Positions 1 through 7,392 of a DNA stretch of 21,202 nucleotides are shown piece after piece (within the stretch, counting starts at the first letter, position 1; each line of letters starts with the position of its first letter). The notes beneath the pieces are model-generated. The model was given only the letters and a program-made list of their open reading frames with translations. It was not told the origin of the DNA and did not search any database. This DNA is from Flavobacteriales bacterium. Its GTDB lineage: Bacteria > Bacteroidota > Bacteroidia > Flavobacteriales > Flavobacteriaceae. The translations under genes were made by a program, and so were the position numbers. The stretch covers positions 1-21,202 of the forward strand of contig JALVDN010000378.1 of the NCBI GenBank assembly GCA_027008965.1. Reading direction: 5' to 3'.

Positions 1-114
1 CCTTATAATATTTTAGACTTTAATAATTACCAACACACGGAGAAAAGCGAATACAAGGATACTTACAAATACACCTTTACCAATGATGATTATCTTCATG
101 CCGATGATTTATAA
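1..114 (+). CDS. 3' end of an unknown gene (partial)
   Basis: The first reading frame is open from base 1 to a TAA at 112-114 and encodes the last 37 residues of a protein whose start lies outside the window. The fragment is rich in Tyr, Asp, Asn and Lys, ends in ADDL, and has no motif I recognise. A strong intrinsic terminator follows 13 bases after the stop and points the same way, which supports this being a real gene end. It converges on the HMG-CoA lyase gene. No function can be given from this fragment. Confidence 0.6.
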   Translation, partial: PYNILDFNNYQHTEKSEYKDTYKYTFTNDDYLHADDL

Positions 115-127
115 ATAAAAACTCTTG

Positions 128-151
128 ACCGCCCATCCGGGCGGTTTTTTT
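128..151 (+). terminator. Rho-independent terminator after the partial gene
   Basis: A perfect 7-bp stem (ACCGCCC at 128-134 with GGGCGGT at 139-145) with a 4-base ATCC loop runs into seven T at 145-151. It ends the plus-strand gene that stops at 114. The minus strand has no good T run after the stem, so termination of the converging HMG-CoA lyase gene here is possible but weaker. Confidence 0.85.
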
Positions 152-166
152 AATACTGTAAATCCT

Positions 167-1054
167 TCACTCCACAAAAATATTCTTTTCATCCTGCGGG
201 CGGATAAAAATCCGGAGGGCTTCGTTGTAGGCGTTTTCAAAAGCGGTGGGATGGATTCCGGTGTGTATTTGATGTTCAGAAAAATAGGTCAACAGTTTTT
301 CCGTGGGTAAATTGCCTACCAGCTCGTCTTTGGCCATGGGACATCCGCCGTAGCCTTTGATGGCACTATCAAAACGCCGGCAACCTGCCTTGTATGCCGC
401 ATCCACTTTTTCATACCAATTGGAAGGATGCGTGTGCAAATGCGCCCCGAATTCCACATCGGGATAGGCGGGAATCAAATGCCCGAATAAATAAGAAATG
501 GTTCCGGGTGTGGCCGCACCTATGGTATCCGAAAGTGAAAGGATTTTCACGCCCATGCCGTAGAGTTTTTCGGTCCACTCCCCTACCAATTCCGGCGACC
601 AAGGTTCGCCATAGGGATTACCGAAACCCATCGACAAATAAACAACAAGTTGTTTATTATTCTTATCGGCAATTTCCATGATTTCTTTCAACACGTTCAC
701 CGATTCGGCTATGGATTTGGCCGTGTTACGCATTTGAAAAATTTCGGAAATGGAAAAAGGATATCCCAAATAAGTGATGTTTTCAAACTTCGACGCATCT
801 CTAGCACCACGAACATTAGCCACAATGGCCAATAATTTGGTATCGGTATCCGACAAGTCCAAACGTTTCACCACTTCGGACGTATCGCGCATTTGCGGAA
901 TAGCCTTGGGCGAAACAAAACTCCCGAAATCAATCGTATCAAAACCCACCTTCAACAAAGCATTGATATAACGCACTTTGTCCTCCGTATCAATAAAGGT
1001 TTTGATGCCTTGCATGGCATCGCGCGGACATTCTATGATTTTCACTTCGGGCAT
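167..1054 (-). CDS. Hydroxymethylglutaryl-CoA lyase
   Basis: Cytoplasmic enzyme of the DRE-TIM metallolyase family that cleaves 3-hydroxy-3-methylglutaryl-CoA to acetoacetate and acetyl-CoA, the last step of leucine breakdown. The 295-residue protein has the expected length. Visible motifs are the R11-D12 pair near the N-terminus (ECPRDAMQ), SDTIG at 175-179, the metal-binding H205-x-H207 (GAHLHTH), and the catalytic-cysteine loop GYGGCPMAKDE with C238. The ATG at 1054 is preferred over an upstream in-frame TTG at 1063 because the protein then starts MPEVKIIECPRD, typical for the family. The gene is single and convergent with the partial gene at 1-114; the terminator at 1081-1112 separates it from the DUF4293 gene upstream. 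Another DRE-TIM lyase is possible, but the GYGGCPMA loop fits HMG-CoA lyase well. Confidence 0.9.
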   Translation of the reverse strand: MPEVKIIECPRDAMQGIKTFIDTEDKVRYINALLKVGFDTIDFGSFVSPKAIPQMRDTSEVVKRLDLSDTDTKLLAIVANVRGARDASKFENITYLGYPFSISEIFQMRNTAKSIAESVNVLKEIMEIADKNNKQLVVYLSMGFGNPYGEPWSPELVGEWTEKLYGMGVKILSLSDTIGAATPGTISYLFGHLIPAYPDVEFGAHLHTHPSNWYEKVDAAYKAGCRRFDSAIKGYGGCPMAKDELVGNLPTEKLLTYFSEHQIHTGIHPTAFENAYNEALRIFIRPQDEKNIFVE

Positions 1055-1080
1055 GAGGTACAATTGTATGTAAAAATAAC

Positions 1081-1112
1081 AAAAAAGCCCGAAAAGACTC
1101 CGGGCTTTTTTT
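1081..1112 (-). terminator. Rho-independent terminator of the DUF4293 gene
   Basis: GCCCG (1087-1091) pairs with CGGGC (1101-1105), extended by A/T pairs on both sides, with a loop at 1092-1100. Read on the minus strand the hairpin is followed by a run of T (the A tract at 1081-1086), 17 bases after the stop of the 1129-1509 gene. It insulates the HMG-CoA lyase gene, whose own promoter must lie in the short stretch 1055-1080. Confidence 0.8.
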
Positions 1113-1128
1113 CATGGTGTCAATAAGT

Positions 1129-1509
1129 TTACCGAATACGATCAACCGATTTTACCAGGCGTTCGTCCCGCCAAATGGCAGAATTGGCTAACTTAACGAA
1201 AACAATAGATATCGCGGGCGTCAGCCAAACGACGTCCTTCTTTGAGAACGGTGTCCCTCCGGACGTAAAGGCCTCGTAAATCCGTAAACCTATCAACACC
1301 AACAACAATAGAATAATCAAATTATTAAGCTTGATTTGAAGTAAGCGTTTTTTATATAGAAAAATATTGACGAATAAAATCAAAGCAATCAGCACACTTC
1401 CCCACAAATAATAATCAAAAAAAACATAACCGGGCGGCAAAACATAATAGAAGGTTGCTGTGACCAAAACCGCAATCAACATATAAACCGTTTGAATTCG
1501 CTGTAGCAT
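1129..1509 (-). CDS. DUF4293 family membrane protein
   Basis: A 126-residue protein with four hydrophobic segments (about residues 7-25, 32-51, 61-79 and 90-108) and a charged C-terminus ending in KSVDRIR. The N-terminus MLQRIQTVYML and the tail LANSAIWRDERLVKSVDRIR match my memory of the DUF4293 family, small inner-membrane proteins found widely in Bacteroidota; their function is unknown. It starts at an ATG, has a recognisable promoter box about 24 bases upstream, and ends at a terminator, so it is probably monocistronic. Confidence 0.8.
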   Translation of the reverse strand: MLQRIQTVYMLIAVLVTATFYYVLPPGYVFFDYYLWGSVLIALILFVNIFLYKKRLLQIKLNNLIILLLLVLIGLRIYEAFTSGGTPFSKKDVVWLTPAISIVFVKLANSAIWRDERLVKSVDRIR

Positions 1510-1532
1510 CTTCTCTCTTTGATTTCCTCACA

Positions 1533-1540
1533 CAAAGATA
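1533..1540 (-). promoter_or_regulatory. -7 promoter box (TATCTTTG) of the DUF4293 gene
   Basis: On the minus strand TATCTTTG matches the Bacteroidota sigma-ABfrA consensus TAnnTTTG exactly and is preceded by a T-rich stretch. It lies 23 bases from the ATG at 1509. No TTG is at the exact 19-base spacing (GTG is there); a TTTG at 1566-1563 is slightly farther away. Confidence 0.6.
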
Positions 1541-1621
1541 CAAAAATATACATCCAACGCACCAAAGAGTTAAGTTTTTGAATATGAGAAATGGTAACAA
1601 GTTGCTTCCGGATGCAAGAAG

Positions 1622-2353
1622 TCAGTCTTTTTTTAAACCTGCTATTTCCCGGATGACCTCTGCGGCGGCAAATAATCCGAAAAGCGCCGGCATGTAGGAA
1701 ATGGTTCCGTAATAGGATTTTTTATAACCTGTGTTGTCCGTATATTCCAAGCTTGCTTTGTTTTGCAGTTCGGTTGAAAAAACACATTTGACACCTTTTC
1801 GGATACCATGTTTTTTGAGTCGTTTACGGATGGTCCGGGCCAAAAAGTCTTCTTTGGTTTTGGAAATATCGGTTACTTTGATTTTGGAAGGGTCGGTTTT
1901 TCCGCCTGCACCCATGGCACTGATAATTTTTGTTTTGGTGCGTTTGGCGGCCAATATCAAATATATTTTGGGTGAAACACTGTCAATGGCATCAATTACA
2001 TAATCGTATTTTTGTTCACTTAAAAGCTTTTCAAAGTCTTCCGGGTTTAAAAAATGGCTGCGTGTGGTAATTTGAACTTGGGGATTGATATCTTTCAATC
2101 TTTGCTCCAATAAACGGGTTTTCTCCTGTCCTACGGTAGAATGCAAGGCAATGAGTTGCCGATTGATGTTGGTAATATCCACTTGATCTCCGTCTACAAG
2201 GGTAAGCGCTCCTATTCCCGACCTCGCAAGTGCTTCGGCGGCATAACTCCCCACGCCACCCAGCCCTACTACTAAAACTTGTGCCTTTCTTAATTTATCC
2301 AATTGTTCGGAGGATAGTAAAAGCGCGGTACGTTCTTGCCAATTTTCACTCAT
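1622..2353 (-). CDS. tcdA: tRNA threonylcarbamoyladenosine dehydratase (TcdA/CsdL, ThiF/E1-like)
   Basis: E1-like enzyme that uses ATP to cyclise t6A37 of ANN-decoding tRNAs to ct6A. The 243-residue protein has the nucleotide-binding loop VVGLGGVGS (28-36), the acidic strand VDGDQVD (53-59) followed by TNINRQ (61-66), and DAIDS (121-125), all typical of the ThiF/MoeB/TcdA fold. The GTISYMPALFGLFAAAEVI segment near the C-terminus is characteristic of TcdA. The ATG at 2353 is chosen over longer in-frame extensions because it starts MSENWQERT at the family's usual N-terminus and overlaps the aroK stop by 8 bases, suggesting translational coupling. The extension upstream would lie wholly inside aroK. 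MoeB and ThiF are less likely because zinc-binding CxxC pairs are absent. Confidence 0.88.
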   Translation of the reverse strand: MSENWQERTALLLSSEQLDKLRKAQVLVVGLGGVGSYAAEALARSGIGALTLVDGDQVDITNINRQLIALHSTVGQEKTRLLEQRLKDINPQVQITTRSHFLNPEDFEKLLSEQKYDYVIDAIDSVSPKIYLILAAKRTKTKIISAMGAGGKTDPSKIKVTDISKTKEDFLARTIRKRLKKHGIRKGVKCVFSTELQNKASLEYTDNTGYKKSYYGTISYMPALFGLFAAAEVIREIAGLKKD

Positions 2354-2879
2354 TTTCCAGCGTTTGAATAATATCCCGTAAATGACGAGCCGCCGTTTGG
2401 GCATCGGGAAAATGATTATCAAACACCAAATGGGCTTGCAAATATAACGGTAATCTCTCTTTGAAATGTCTATACATGGCCTCGGCATCCAATTTTCCGT
2501 CCCGGGATGGAATAACAGGCCTGCTTTCGTGATTGTTTTTTAATCTTTCCACAAGCTCTTCAAAAGGTGTATGGATAAAAATGAGCAATGTTTCCTCCCG
2601 AAGCAATTCCAAATTTCCGGGAGAGAGAATAATACCACCGCCTAAGGATAATATGAGGGGTTTATGGCGGAACTCTTTCAAAATTTTCCGAAGTACTTCA
2701 CTTTCAACCCGCCGGAATTTTTTTTCACCCTCTTCAGTGATGATCCGGGAAGGAGGTTTGGAAAAGGTTTCCTCTATAATCATGTCGGTATCCAGCCATT
2801 CCCGGTTTAGAAGTCCGGCCAATTCTTTTGCGATGCTTGTTTTGCCTGAACCCGGATAACCTGTTAGCGCAATTATCAT
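2346..2879 (-). CDS. aroK: Shikimate kinase
   Basis: Cytoplasmic NMP-kinase-fold enzyme that phosphorylates shikimate at O3 in the chorismate pathway. The 177-residue protein has the Walker A loop GYPGSGKT (7-14), the DTD shikimate/Mg site (30-32), the FRRVE motif (55-59), the GGG loop (80-82), the lid arginine in ESRPVI (R120) and the RLPLY adenine-binding segment (142-146). It is of normal length and starts at ATG. It lies 8 bases downstream of the membrane-protein gene and overlaps tcdA by 8 bases, so it is part of the same minus-strand transcript. Its placement among unrelated housekeeping genes suggests a loose operon. Confidence 0.92.
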   Translation of the reverse strand: MIIALTGYPGSGKTSIAKELAGLLNREWLDTDMIIEETFSKPPSRIITEEGEKKFRRVESEVLRKILKEFRHKPLILSLGGGIILSPGNLELLREETLLIFIHTPFEELVERLKNNHESRPVIPSRDGKLDAEAMYRHFKERLPLYLQAHLVFDNHFPDAQTAARHLRDIIQTLENE

Positions 2880-2887
2880 TTACTTCA

Positions 2888-3571
2888 TCAAGATTGATTC
2901 ATCCACACATAAATGAAATAAAAAGCAACTAGTGTAGCACCAACGGTTATCCACATCAACCAACGGCCTTGGGTGCATTCTTTCTCCGGCAAATCGCCTT
3001 TACAGGTTTTCATGTATTTGCCAATCAAATAAGGCGGTATAAAGAAAATAATACTGATATAAGGCATCACCTTATAAAAAAAAGCTAATAAAGCTATTCC
3101 AACCACAAGCGATGCTACACCCAGTCCGAACAAACCTGATGATGTTGAAGTTTTATTTTCCATGATTTCTAACATTTTTTCTTTACGAAATGATTCCCAA
3201 TCCTTTTCTTCCAAAGGAAGACCTTTTTGTTTGATAAGTTCTATGGCCGCCCAGTAATCAAAATCATTGGCGTCTTCGGGATGAAAAGGTATATCAAGCA
3301 ATTGCTCATCGGTGAGGTGATGAAGATAAAAATCCCGGTTTTCAATGGTAGCACGAATAATTTCTCTTTTTATTTCTTCTGCAATATGTGTAACCGATTT
3401 TTTTACAAATACTTCCACGCCAAGTAATTCATCCGTGTTCTCATCATATTTGATAAGTTCCACTTTGAAGGGTATTTTTTTCTGTTCCAAAGCTCCTATA
3501 AGCGCATTAGCATCTTGCGGATTAAAAAAAATACCGATTGAATCATAATATCCCGAACCGGTTCCTTCCAT
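2888..3571 (-). CDS. Membrane protein of unknown function, coupled to PPK2
   Basis: A 227-residue protein that I do not recognise. Residues 1-140 are soluble, mixed alpha/beta and acidic; they start with YYDSIGIFFNPQDANAL, a pattern loosely like small DUF2007-type domains (weak). Three hydrophobic segments follow at about 148-167, 169-186 and 204-223, with a two-cysteine loop (C190, C199) between the last two. The start ATG at 3571 shares its A with the TGA stop of the PPK2 gene (TGATG), a sign of translational coupling; an upstream TTG in the same frame is less likely. The coupling suggests a role connected with polyphosphate or stress metabolism, but that is inference from position only. 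Confidence 0.75.
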   Translation of the reverse strand: MEGTGSGYYDSIGIFFNPQDANALIGALEQKKIPFKVELIKYDENTDELLGVEVFVKKSVTHIAEEIKREIIRATIENRDFYLHHLTDEQLLDIPFHPEDANDFDYWAAIELIKQKGLPLEEKDWESFRKEKMLEIMENKTSTSSGLFGLGVASLVVGIALLAFFYKVMPYISIIFFIPPYLIGKYMKTCKGDLPEKECTQGRWLMWITVGATLVAFYFIYVWMNQS

Positions 3572-4476
3572 CAATTTTTTATTTTTTCTTTGGTTTCTTC
3601 TTGTAGAAGTTGTTCTCTATACATTTCAAATTTTTTCTTTTCTTCATCAGATAATTTGGGGAAATCAACATCCAAATCCTTCAAAATTTTGTGAATGATT
3701 TTGGCCGCAATCAAACGGGCGGTAGGTTTATCGTCGGCAGGAATTACATACCAAGGGGCATATCCGGTTGAAGTATGATCAATGGCACATTCATAAGCAT
3801 CCATATATTCATCCCATCTTTTGCGTTCTTTCAAGTCGGCTTCGTTGAACTTCCATTGTTTGTCTTCGCGGCGAATTCTTCGTAAGAAACGATTTTTTTG
3901 TTCTTCTTTGGAGAGATGCAGGAAAAGTTTAATCATCACCGTTCCGTTTTCCACTTGAATTCTTTCAAAATCATTGATTTGTCTATAGCGTTGTTTCCAA
4001 AAATCTTCATTGATATCATCCAAGGTATTAACACCGTAAATTTTTTGATTTAAAATTAATTGGGGATGAATACGTGTAATCAATACTTCTTCATAATGCG
4101 TCCGATTATGAACGGCAAACATGCCGCGTTCAGGCATCACTTTATAGTGTCGCCAAAAATAGTCGTGTGCATGTTCTTCGGGAGTGGGTTTTTTGAAATC
4201 ATATACAAAAATCCCGCTCGGATTGATATCTTTAAAGACTTCACGAATCAAACTGTCTTTTCCGGCCGTATCCATGCCTTGAATGCCAATGTATATGGCA
4301 GGCGTTCCCGCCGCATAAATCTTGGTTTGAAGTTTAGCGATTTTCCTCCTGACTTTACGCAACTCGTCCTCTATCTCTTCCTTATCGGCATTCAAATCGA
4401 TTTTAGTGGGCCGTTTTTGGATCTTAAATTTTTCACCGGGTTTGACAATAAAATCTTCGGGATGAATTTTTTTCAT
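3571..4476 (-). CDS. ppk2: Polyphosphate kinase 2 family protein (PPK2)
   Basis: Cytoplasmic P-loop kinase that transfers phosphate between polyphosphate and nucleotides (AMP, ADP or GDP, depending on class). The 301-residue one-domain protein has the PPK2 Walker A loop GMDTAGKDS (67-75, with K73 and D74), and the Walker-B-like segment HNRTHYEEVLITR (about 123-135), where N-R replaces the D-R of some classes as in many short PPK2s. The length fits the class that uses AMP and/or ADP, but class cannot be settled by eye. The start is set at the ATG at 4476 (MKKIHPEDF) because a perfect promoter at 4498-4527 would begin transcription near or after the alternative ATG at 4494. The next gene overlaps its stop. 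Confidence 0.85.
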   Translation of the reverse strand: MKKIHPEDFIVKPGEKFKIQKRPTKIDLNADKEEIEDELRKVRRKIAKLQTKIYAAGTPAIYIGIQGMDTAGKDSLIREVFKDINPSGIFVYDFKKPTPEEHAHDYFWRHYKVMPERGMFAVHNRTHYEEVLITRIHPQLILNQKIYGVNTLDDINEDFWKQRYRQINDFERIQVENGTVMIKLFLHLSKEEQKNRFLRRIRREDKQWKFNEADLKERKRWDEYMDAYECAIDHTSTGYAPWYVIPADDKPTARLIAAKIIHKILKDLDVDFPKLSDEEKKKFEMYREQLLQEETKEKIKN

Positions 4477-4497
4477 ATGCACAATGGTTTTCATAAA

Positions 4498-4527
4498 CAA
4501 ATGTAATGATTTTCAATGGACAATCAA
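4498..4527 (-). promoter_or_regulatory. Consensus Bacteroidota promoter for ppk2 (TTG-N19-TACATTTG)
   Basis: On the minus strand TTG (4527-4525) is followed by exactly 19 bases and then TACATTTG (4505-4498), a perfect match to TTG-N19-TAnnTTTG. Transcription should begin around 4492, so the ATG at 4476 is the likely start of ppk2 with a leader of about 15 bases. It overlaps the last codon of the YceI gene and lets ppk2 be transcribed independently of the nos cluster. Confidence 0.65.
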
Positions 4528-5114
4528 GAACCTGTTTTTTTCAAAATCAAGTGAAATTTAATTTCCACTTCATCGGGAACCGTCCAATTGTTTTCATCAT
4601 CGGAATAAGGCCTGGAAGGTGACATTCTGTAAATCCCCCAATCCGTACGATCTATCACAAAGCCGGGCGCAATCACCTCCATCTGATGGCCCGTTTGTTT
4701 GATTTGCACGGGAATTTGCAAACATACTTTTTGTCCGTGAAGAAATACATCTCCTTCTAACAAATATTGCCCGCCGGATTGTGGTATTAACCGGTGGAGA
4801 TAAAACCGGGCAACAGGATATTTGTCCGTTTCAAGAAATTCGTTTTTCAATGTATTTTCCAAAATAGCTTTGGCAGTTTTATATTGAATGGAATCCAAAT
4901 CGGCTACAGCCAAACCTTCTACATCTATTTCAAACTCCCCTTCAACATTACTTTCATCATACATCTTTATGATTCCCTTGATAACGGGAAATGTTCCATA
5001 ATGTTTGTCACATTTCCAATGAAAAGTGCTTTTCTCAGGTATTATTTTATAAACCGCTTGCGACCAACTCCAAACCGGTAACAAGAACAAATAAAACCAA
5101 AAAAAATTTTTCAT
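4524..5114 (-). CDS. YceI-family periplasmic protein in the nos operon
   Basis: A 196-residue exported protein with a Sec signal peptide (about residues 1-18, cleavage likely after WSWS before QAVYK). The body has the YceI lipocalin-like beta pattern: a first strand with STFHWKC, a central DSIQYKTAK helix segment, FLETDKYPVARF, and DRTDWGIY followed by a closing DEVEIKFHLIL strand. YceI proteins bind isoprenoid-type lipids or quinones in the periplasm; the role of this one is unknown. Its ATG lies one base after the stop of the pentapeptide gene, so it is the last gene of the nos transcript. A link to quinone-fed electron transfer is only an inference. Confidence 0.8.
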   Translation of the reverse strand: MKNFFWFYLFLLPVWSWSQAVYKIIPEKSTFHWKCDKHYGTFPVIKGIIKMYDESNVEGEFEIDVEGLAVADLDSIQYKTAKAILENTLKNEFLETDKYPVARFYLHRLIPQSGGQYLLEGDVFLHGQKVCLQIPVQIKQTGHQMEVIAPGFVIDRTDWGIYRMSPSRPYSDDENNWTVPDEVEIKFHLILKKTGS

Positions 5115-5115
5115 C

Positions 5116-6012
5116 TTACTCTTTTCTATTAAAAACCGTTCCGTGGGCCATTCCTTGTTCGTCTATATATTCTTTGATATGTCCGGGAATATTTTTGGCA
5201 TTTTTGAAAATAGTCTGATCAAAATGGGCACCATAGAAATTCACGTCTTGCAAATCGGCTCCAGAAAAATCGGCTTTTTGCAAACTGGCTCCTTGAAAAT
5301 TGGAATGTTTTAAAACGGCACCTTTGAAGGATGTTTTTTCCAAACCACCGCCGGTGAAATCGGCATACCGGAAGTTTATGCTATCCATTTTCGAACCTTT
5401 AAATACGGCACGTATCAAACGGGTTTTATAAGCTTTTGAACCGGTGAAATCGGCATCAATAAATTCCACATCTTTCATCAATGCTCCGGTGAAATCACAA
5501 TATCTCAAAGAAGCATGATGCCCTTCCATACCAAACATGTTGGTCCCTCTGAAAGTGGAACTGTCTAAAACCGCCCGGTTTACTTTCACATGGAAAAGTT
5601 TGGCTTGATCAAAATTGCATTTTTTCAGTATAGACTCATCAAAAATCGTCCATCTGATGTCCGAAGCTCGAAAATCACTTCCTGTGAAATCATTATTCAT
5701 ACATTTGGCCGAACGCATTTTAGCCCCTCGAAAATCAGCATATTTTATACTTTTCTCGTTCCAAAAGATGGTATCCAAATTCTTCTTTCTGAAATCATCA
5801 AAATCTTGCGGAACGGGTATAATTCCTTGTTGTCTTTTTGCTTCCGAAGGAAGATTGACAATGGAGTCTATTTCGGCTTCACTCAGTGAATTGGCTAATT
5901 TTTTTATTTCGGGTATTTCTTCACCATTATTTTTTCCTCCGGAACAATTTAGTAGAGGAAGAAAAAACAAGAAAAAAAAGATTCCTGAAGGAAGTTTATT
6001 ATACAACATCAT
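5116..6012 (-). CDS. Pentapeptide-repeat lipoprotein in the nos operon
   Basis: A protein of about 298 residues. The first 22 residues form a hydrophobic signal ending in LPLLNC, a probable though imperfect lipobox (C23; N at -1 is unusual). After a linker, residues of about 92-271 are tandem pentapeptide repeats of the A-(D/N/S)-F/L-x-x type (for example ADFRG, ADFTG, ASLQK, ADFSG, ADLQD), which fold as a right-handed quadrilateral beta-helix. The ATG at 6012 (MMLYNKL) overlaps the end of nosY by 14 bases; a second ATG is at 6009. An extended start at 6045 would overlap nosY more and is rejected. Position and export suggest a periplasmic or membrane-bound accessory of N2O respiration. The function is unknown. 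Confidence 0.78.
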   Translation of the reverse strand: MMLYNKLPSGIFFFLFFLPLLNCSGGKNNGEEIPEIKKLANSLSEAEIDSIVNLPSEAKRQQGIIPVPQDFDDFRKKNLDTIFWNEKSIKYADFRGAKMRSAKCMNNDFTGSDFRASDIRWTIFDESILKKCNFDQAKLFHVKVNRAVLDSSTFRGTNMFGMEGHHASLRYCDFTGALMKDVEFIDADFTGSKAYKTRLIRAVFKGSKMDSINFRYADFTGGGLEKTSFKGAVLKHSNFQGASLQKADFSGADLQDVNFYGAHFDQTIFKNAKNIPGHIKEYIDEQGMAHGTVFNRKE

Positions 6013-6847
6013 GGTTTTTAAAGTATTTGTTTCCGAAATAGGCAAGAATGGCTCCCAATAATACCGGATATAACAACGAAATGATGATAAATGTTGTACG
6101 GCTCATGCTATCCAAAATATAATAAGATACGGGTCCCATAACAGTGAGTTTGGGGTCAAATAAAATCAATGTACCTGTGCGGAAAATTTGGAGCGGATTC
6201 AATAAAGCCGTCCAGATGACCAGTTCGGGGTTGATTCGCCATTTGAGCATGACACCTATAAAAAGAATATCCAACAAAGCCACCAAAAGAAGCCAAATCA
6301 TAAAAGATATTCCCAAGGCACTTTCCTGAGATTTACTGCGGGCGGATAACCACATGCTCAATCCGAGGAAAAAGAAAACCATGGAAGCCAGCAATCCCGT
6401 ATAGAGAAAAAATACATCCCATGGTACATCCAAGTTTTTGATCAATCCCCAAATGGCCGCCCCGAACAGGGCCAAAACAACGGGAAAATATATCACCGTG
6501 AACCGGCTTAGAAATTTTCCCCAATAATAGGAAGAAAATGAGATGGGCAGCGATAAGGTGTATTCCAGGACACCGTTTTCTTTATCACCTACAATGGAAC
6601 GCACGGTGGAAATCAAAACATAAATGGGCAAAATCACCATACTCACTTGCATATAAGTGATCATCAAACGGCTCAATCCTACAAAACCTATCACTTGTGA
6701 TTCGGTGATTCCGGTGGCAAACATTAAAGCAATAAAGCCTGCAAAAAACAAGGTGTATAGCCAAAAGGATTTGGAACGTAAATTTAATCTTAAGTCGGTT
6801 AAAAAAATTTGTATGAATCGTTTATTCTTAATTTCACTTGCATTCAT
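5999..6847 (-). CDS. nosY: NosY, ABC transporter permease for NosZ maturation
   Basis: Membrane subunit of the NosDFY complex, which with NosF (ATPase) and periplasmic NosD delivers material (sulfur and/or copper) for CuZ assembly. The 282-residue protein has about six membrane segments (near 27-46, 62-82, 113-134, 147-168, 178-200 and 252-270). The cytoplasmic loop DKENGVLEYTLSLPIS (88-103) and the segment NPLQIFRTGTLILFD (217-231) are typical for NosY. It starts at ATG 17 bases after nosL and overlaps the pentapeptide gene. Its presence downstream of nosF and nosL fits clade II gene content, though the order F-L-Y differs from the common F-Y-L. Confidence 0.9.
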   Translation of the reverse strand: MNASEIKNKRFIQIFLTDLRLNLRSKSFWLYTLFFAGFIALMFATGITESQVIGFVGLSRLMITYMQVSMVILPIYVLISTVRSIVGDKENGVLEYTLSLPISFSSYYWGKFLSRFTVIYFPVVLALFGAAIWGLIKNLDVPWDVFFLYTGLLASMVFFFLGLSMWLSARSKSQESALGISFMIWLLLVALLDILFIGVMLKWRINPELVIWTALLNPLQIFRTGTLILFDPKLTVMGPVSYYILDSMSRTTFIIISLLYPVLLGAILAYFGNKYFKNHDVV

Positions 6848-6864
6848 CAGGTTTCGTTTTGTAT

Positions 6865-7392
6865 TTATTTACCACATTTTCCACTTCCGCATTTTCCCGG
6901 AGCGCATTTCATTCCTCCTTCCCCACTCACCGACATTTTCTTTTCTTTTATAAATTTTTCGCGCATGGTTTTTCCTTCATTGATCAATTTGATGACCGTT
7001 TGAAAATCATTTTTAGCTTCACCGGTTTTATTTTTCAATGCTCCGTAACCATAGCCCATGGGCGTTCGGTCGCCAAATCTGTACCATGCTTTTTCGGCAT
7101 CTATCCATTGTCCGGTTTCGGCATCACCTATCCAAATTTTATATTTGGAACCTTTCCACGTATGGAAATCGCCTTCGCGCATATCTTCCACCAAACATCC
7201 CAAATCATCATACCAACGCACTTCACCATGTTCGTTGATGGCTTGAACATTGTATTTGGGGTCTGTCAATCCCATTTTACACACATGACAAACATCGCGG
7301 TCAAAATTGATTTCACGCGGTGAAAAATCCACTTCTTTTTGGCATGACCATACCAAAAGAAAACCGGCTAATATCAATACATATTTTCTCAT
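6865..7392 (-). CDS. nosL: NosL, copper chaperone lipoprotein with Cys-rich tail
   Basis: Periplasmic lipoprotein that supplies Cu(I) to NosZ maturation. The 175-residue protein has a signal peptide with the lipobox LVWSC (C17). Candidate copper ligands lie in DVCHVCKMG (C35, C38, M40). The conserved NosL features YDDLGCL (61-67, C66) and TPMGYGYGAL (110-119) are present. An unusual C-terminal extension ends in CAPGKCGSGKCGK, three cysteines (C163, C168, C173) spaced by Gly/Lys, which could be an extra copper-binding site. Its ATG overlaps the nosF stop by four bases (ATGA). Confidence 0.9.
   Translation of the reverse strand: MRKYVLILAGFLLVWSCQKEVDFSPREINFDRDVCHVCKMGLTDPKYNVQAINEHGEVRWYDDLGCLVEDMREGDFHTWKGSKYKIWIGDAETGQWIDAEKAWYRFGDRTPMGYGYGALKNKTGEAKNDFQTVIKLINEGKTMREKFIKEKKMSVSGEGGMKCAPGKCGSGKCGK

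Noticed and set aside
167..1126. Several short plus-strand open frames opposite the HMG-CoA lyase gene
   Set aside because: They have no family features and mirror the coding pattern of the minus-strand gene; the same holds for other opposite-strand frames over nosZ, nosG, mgtE and rsmA.
1584..1621. Terminator after tcdA at the TTGCTTCCGGATGCAA inverted repeat
   Set aside because: The repeat leaves no room for a loop and has a central mismatch, and no T run follows on the minus strand.
2354..2488. N-terminal extension of tcdA
   Set aside because: The extra 45 residues lie entirely inside aroK, resemble no ThiF-family N-terminus, and the ATG at 2353 gives a normal-length protein.
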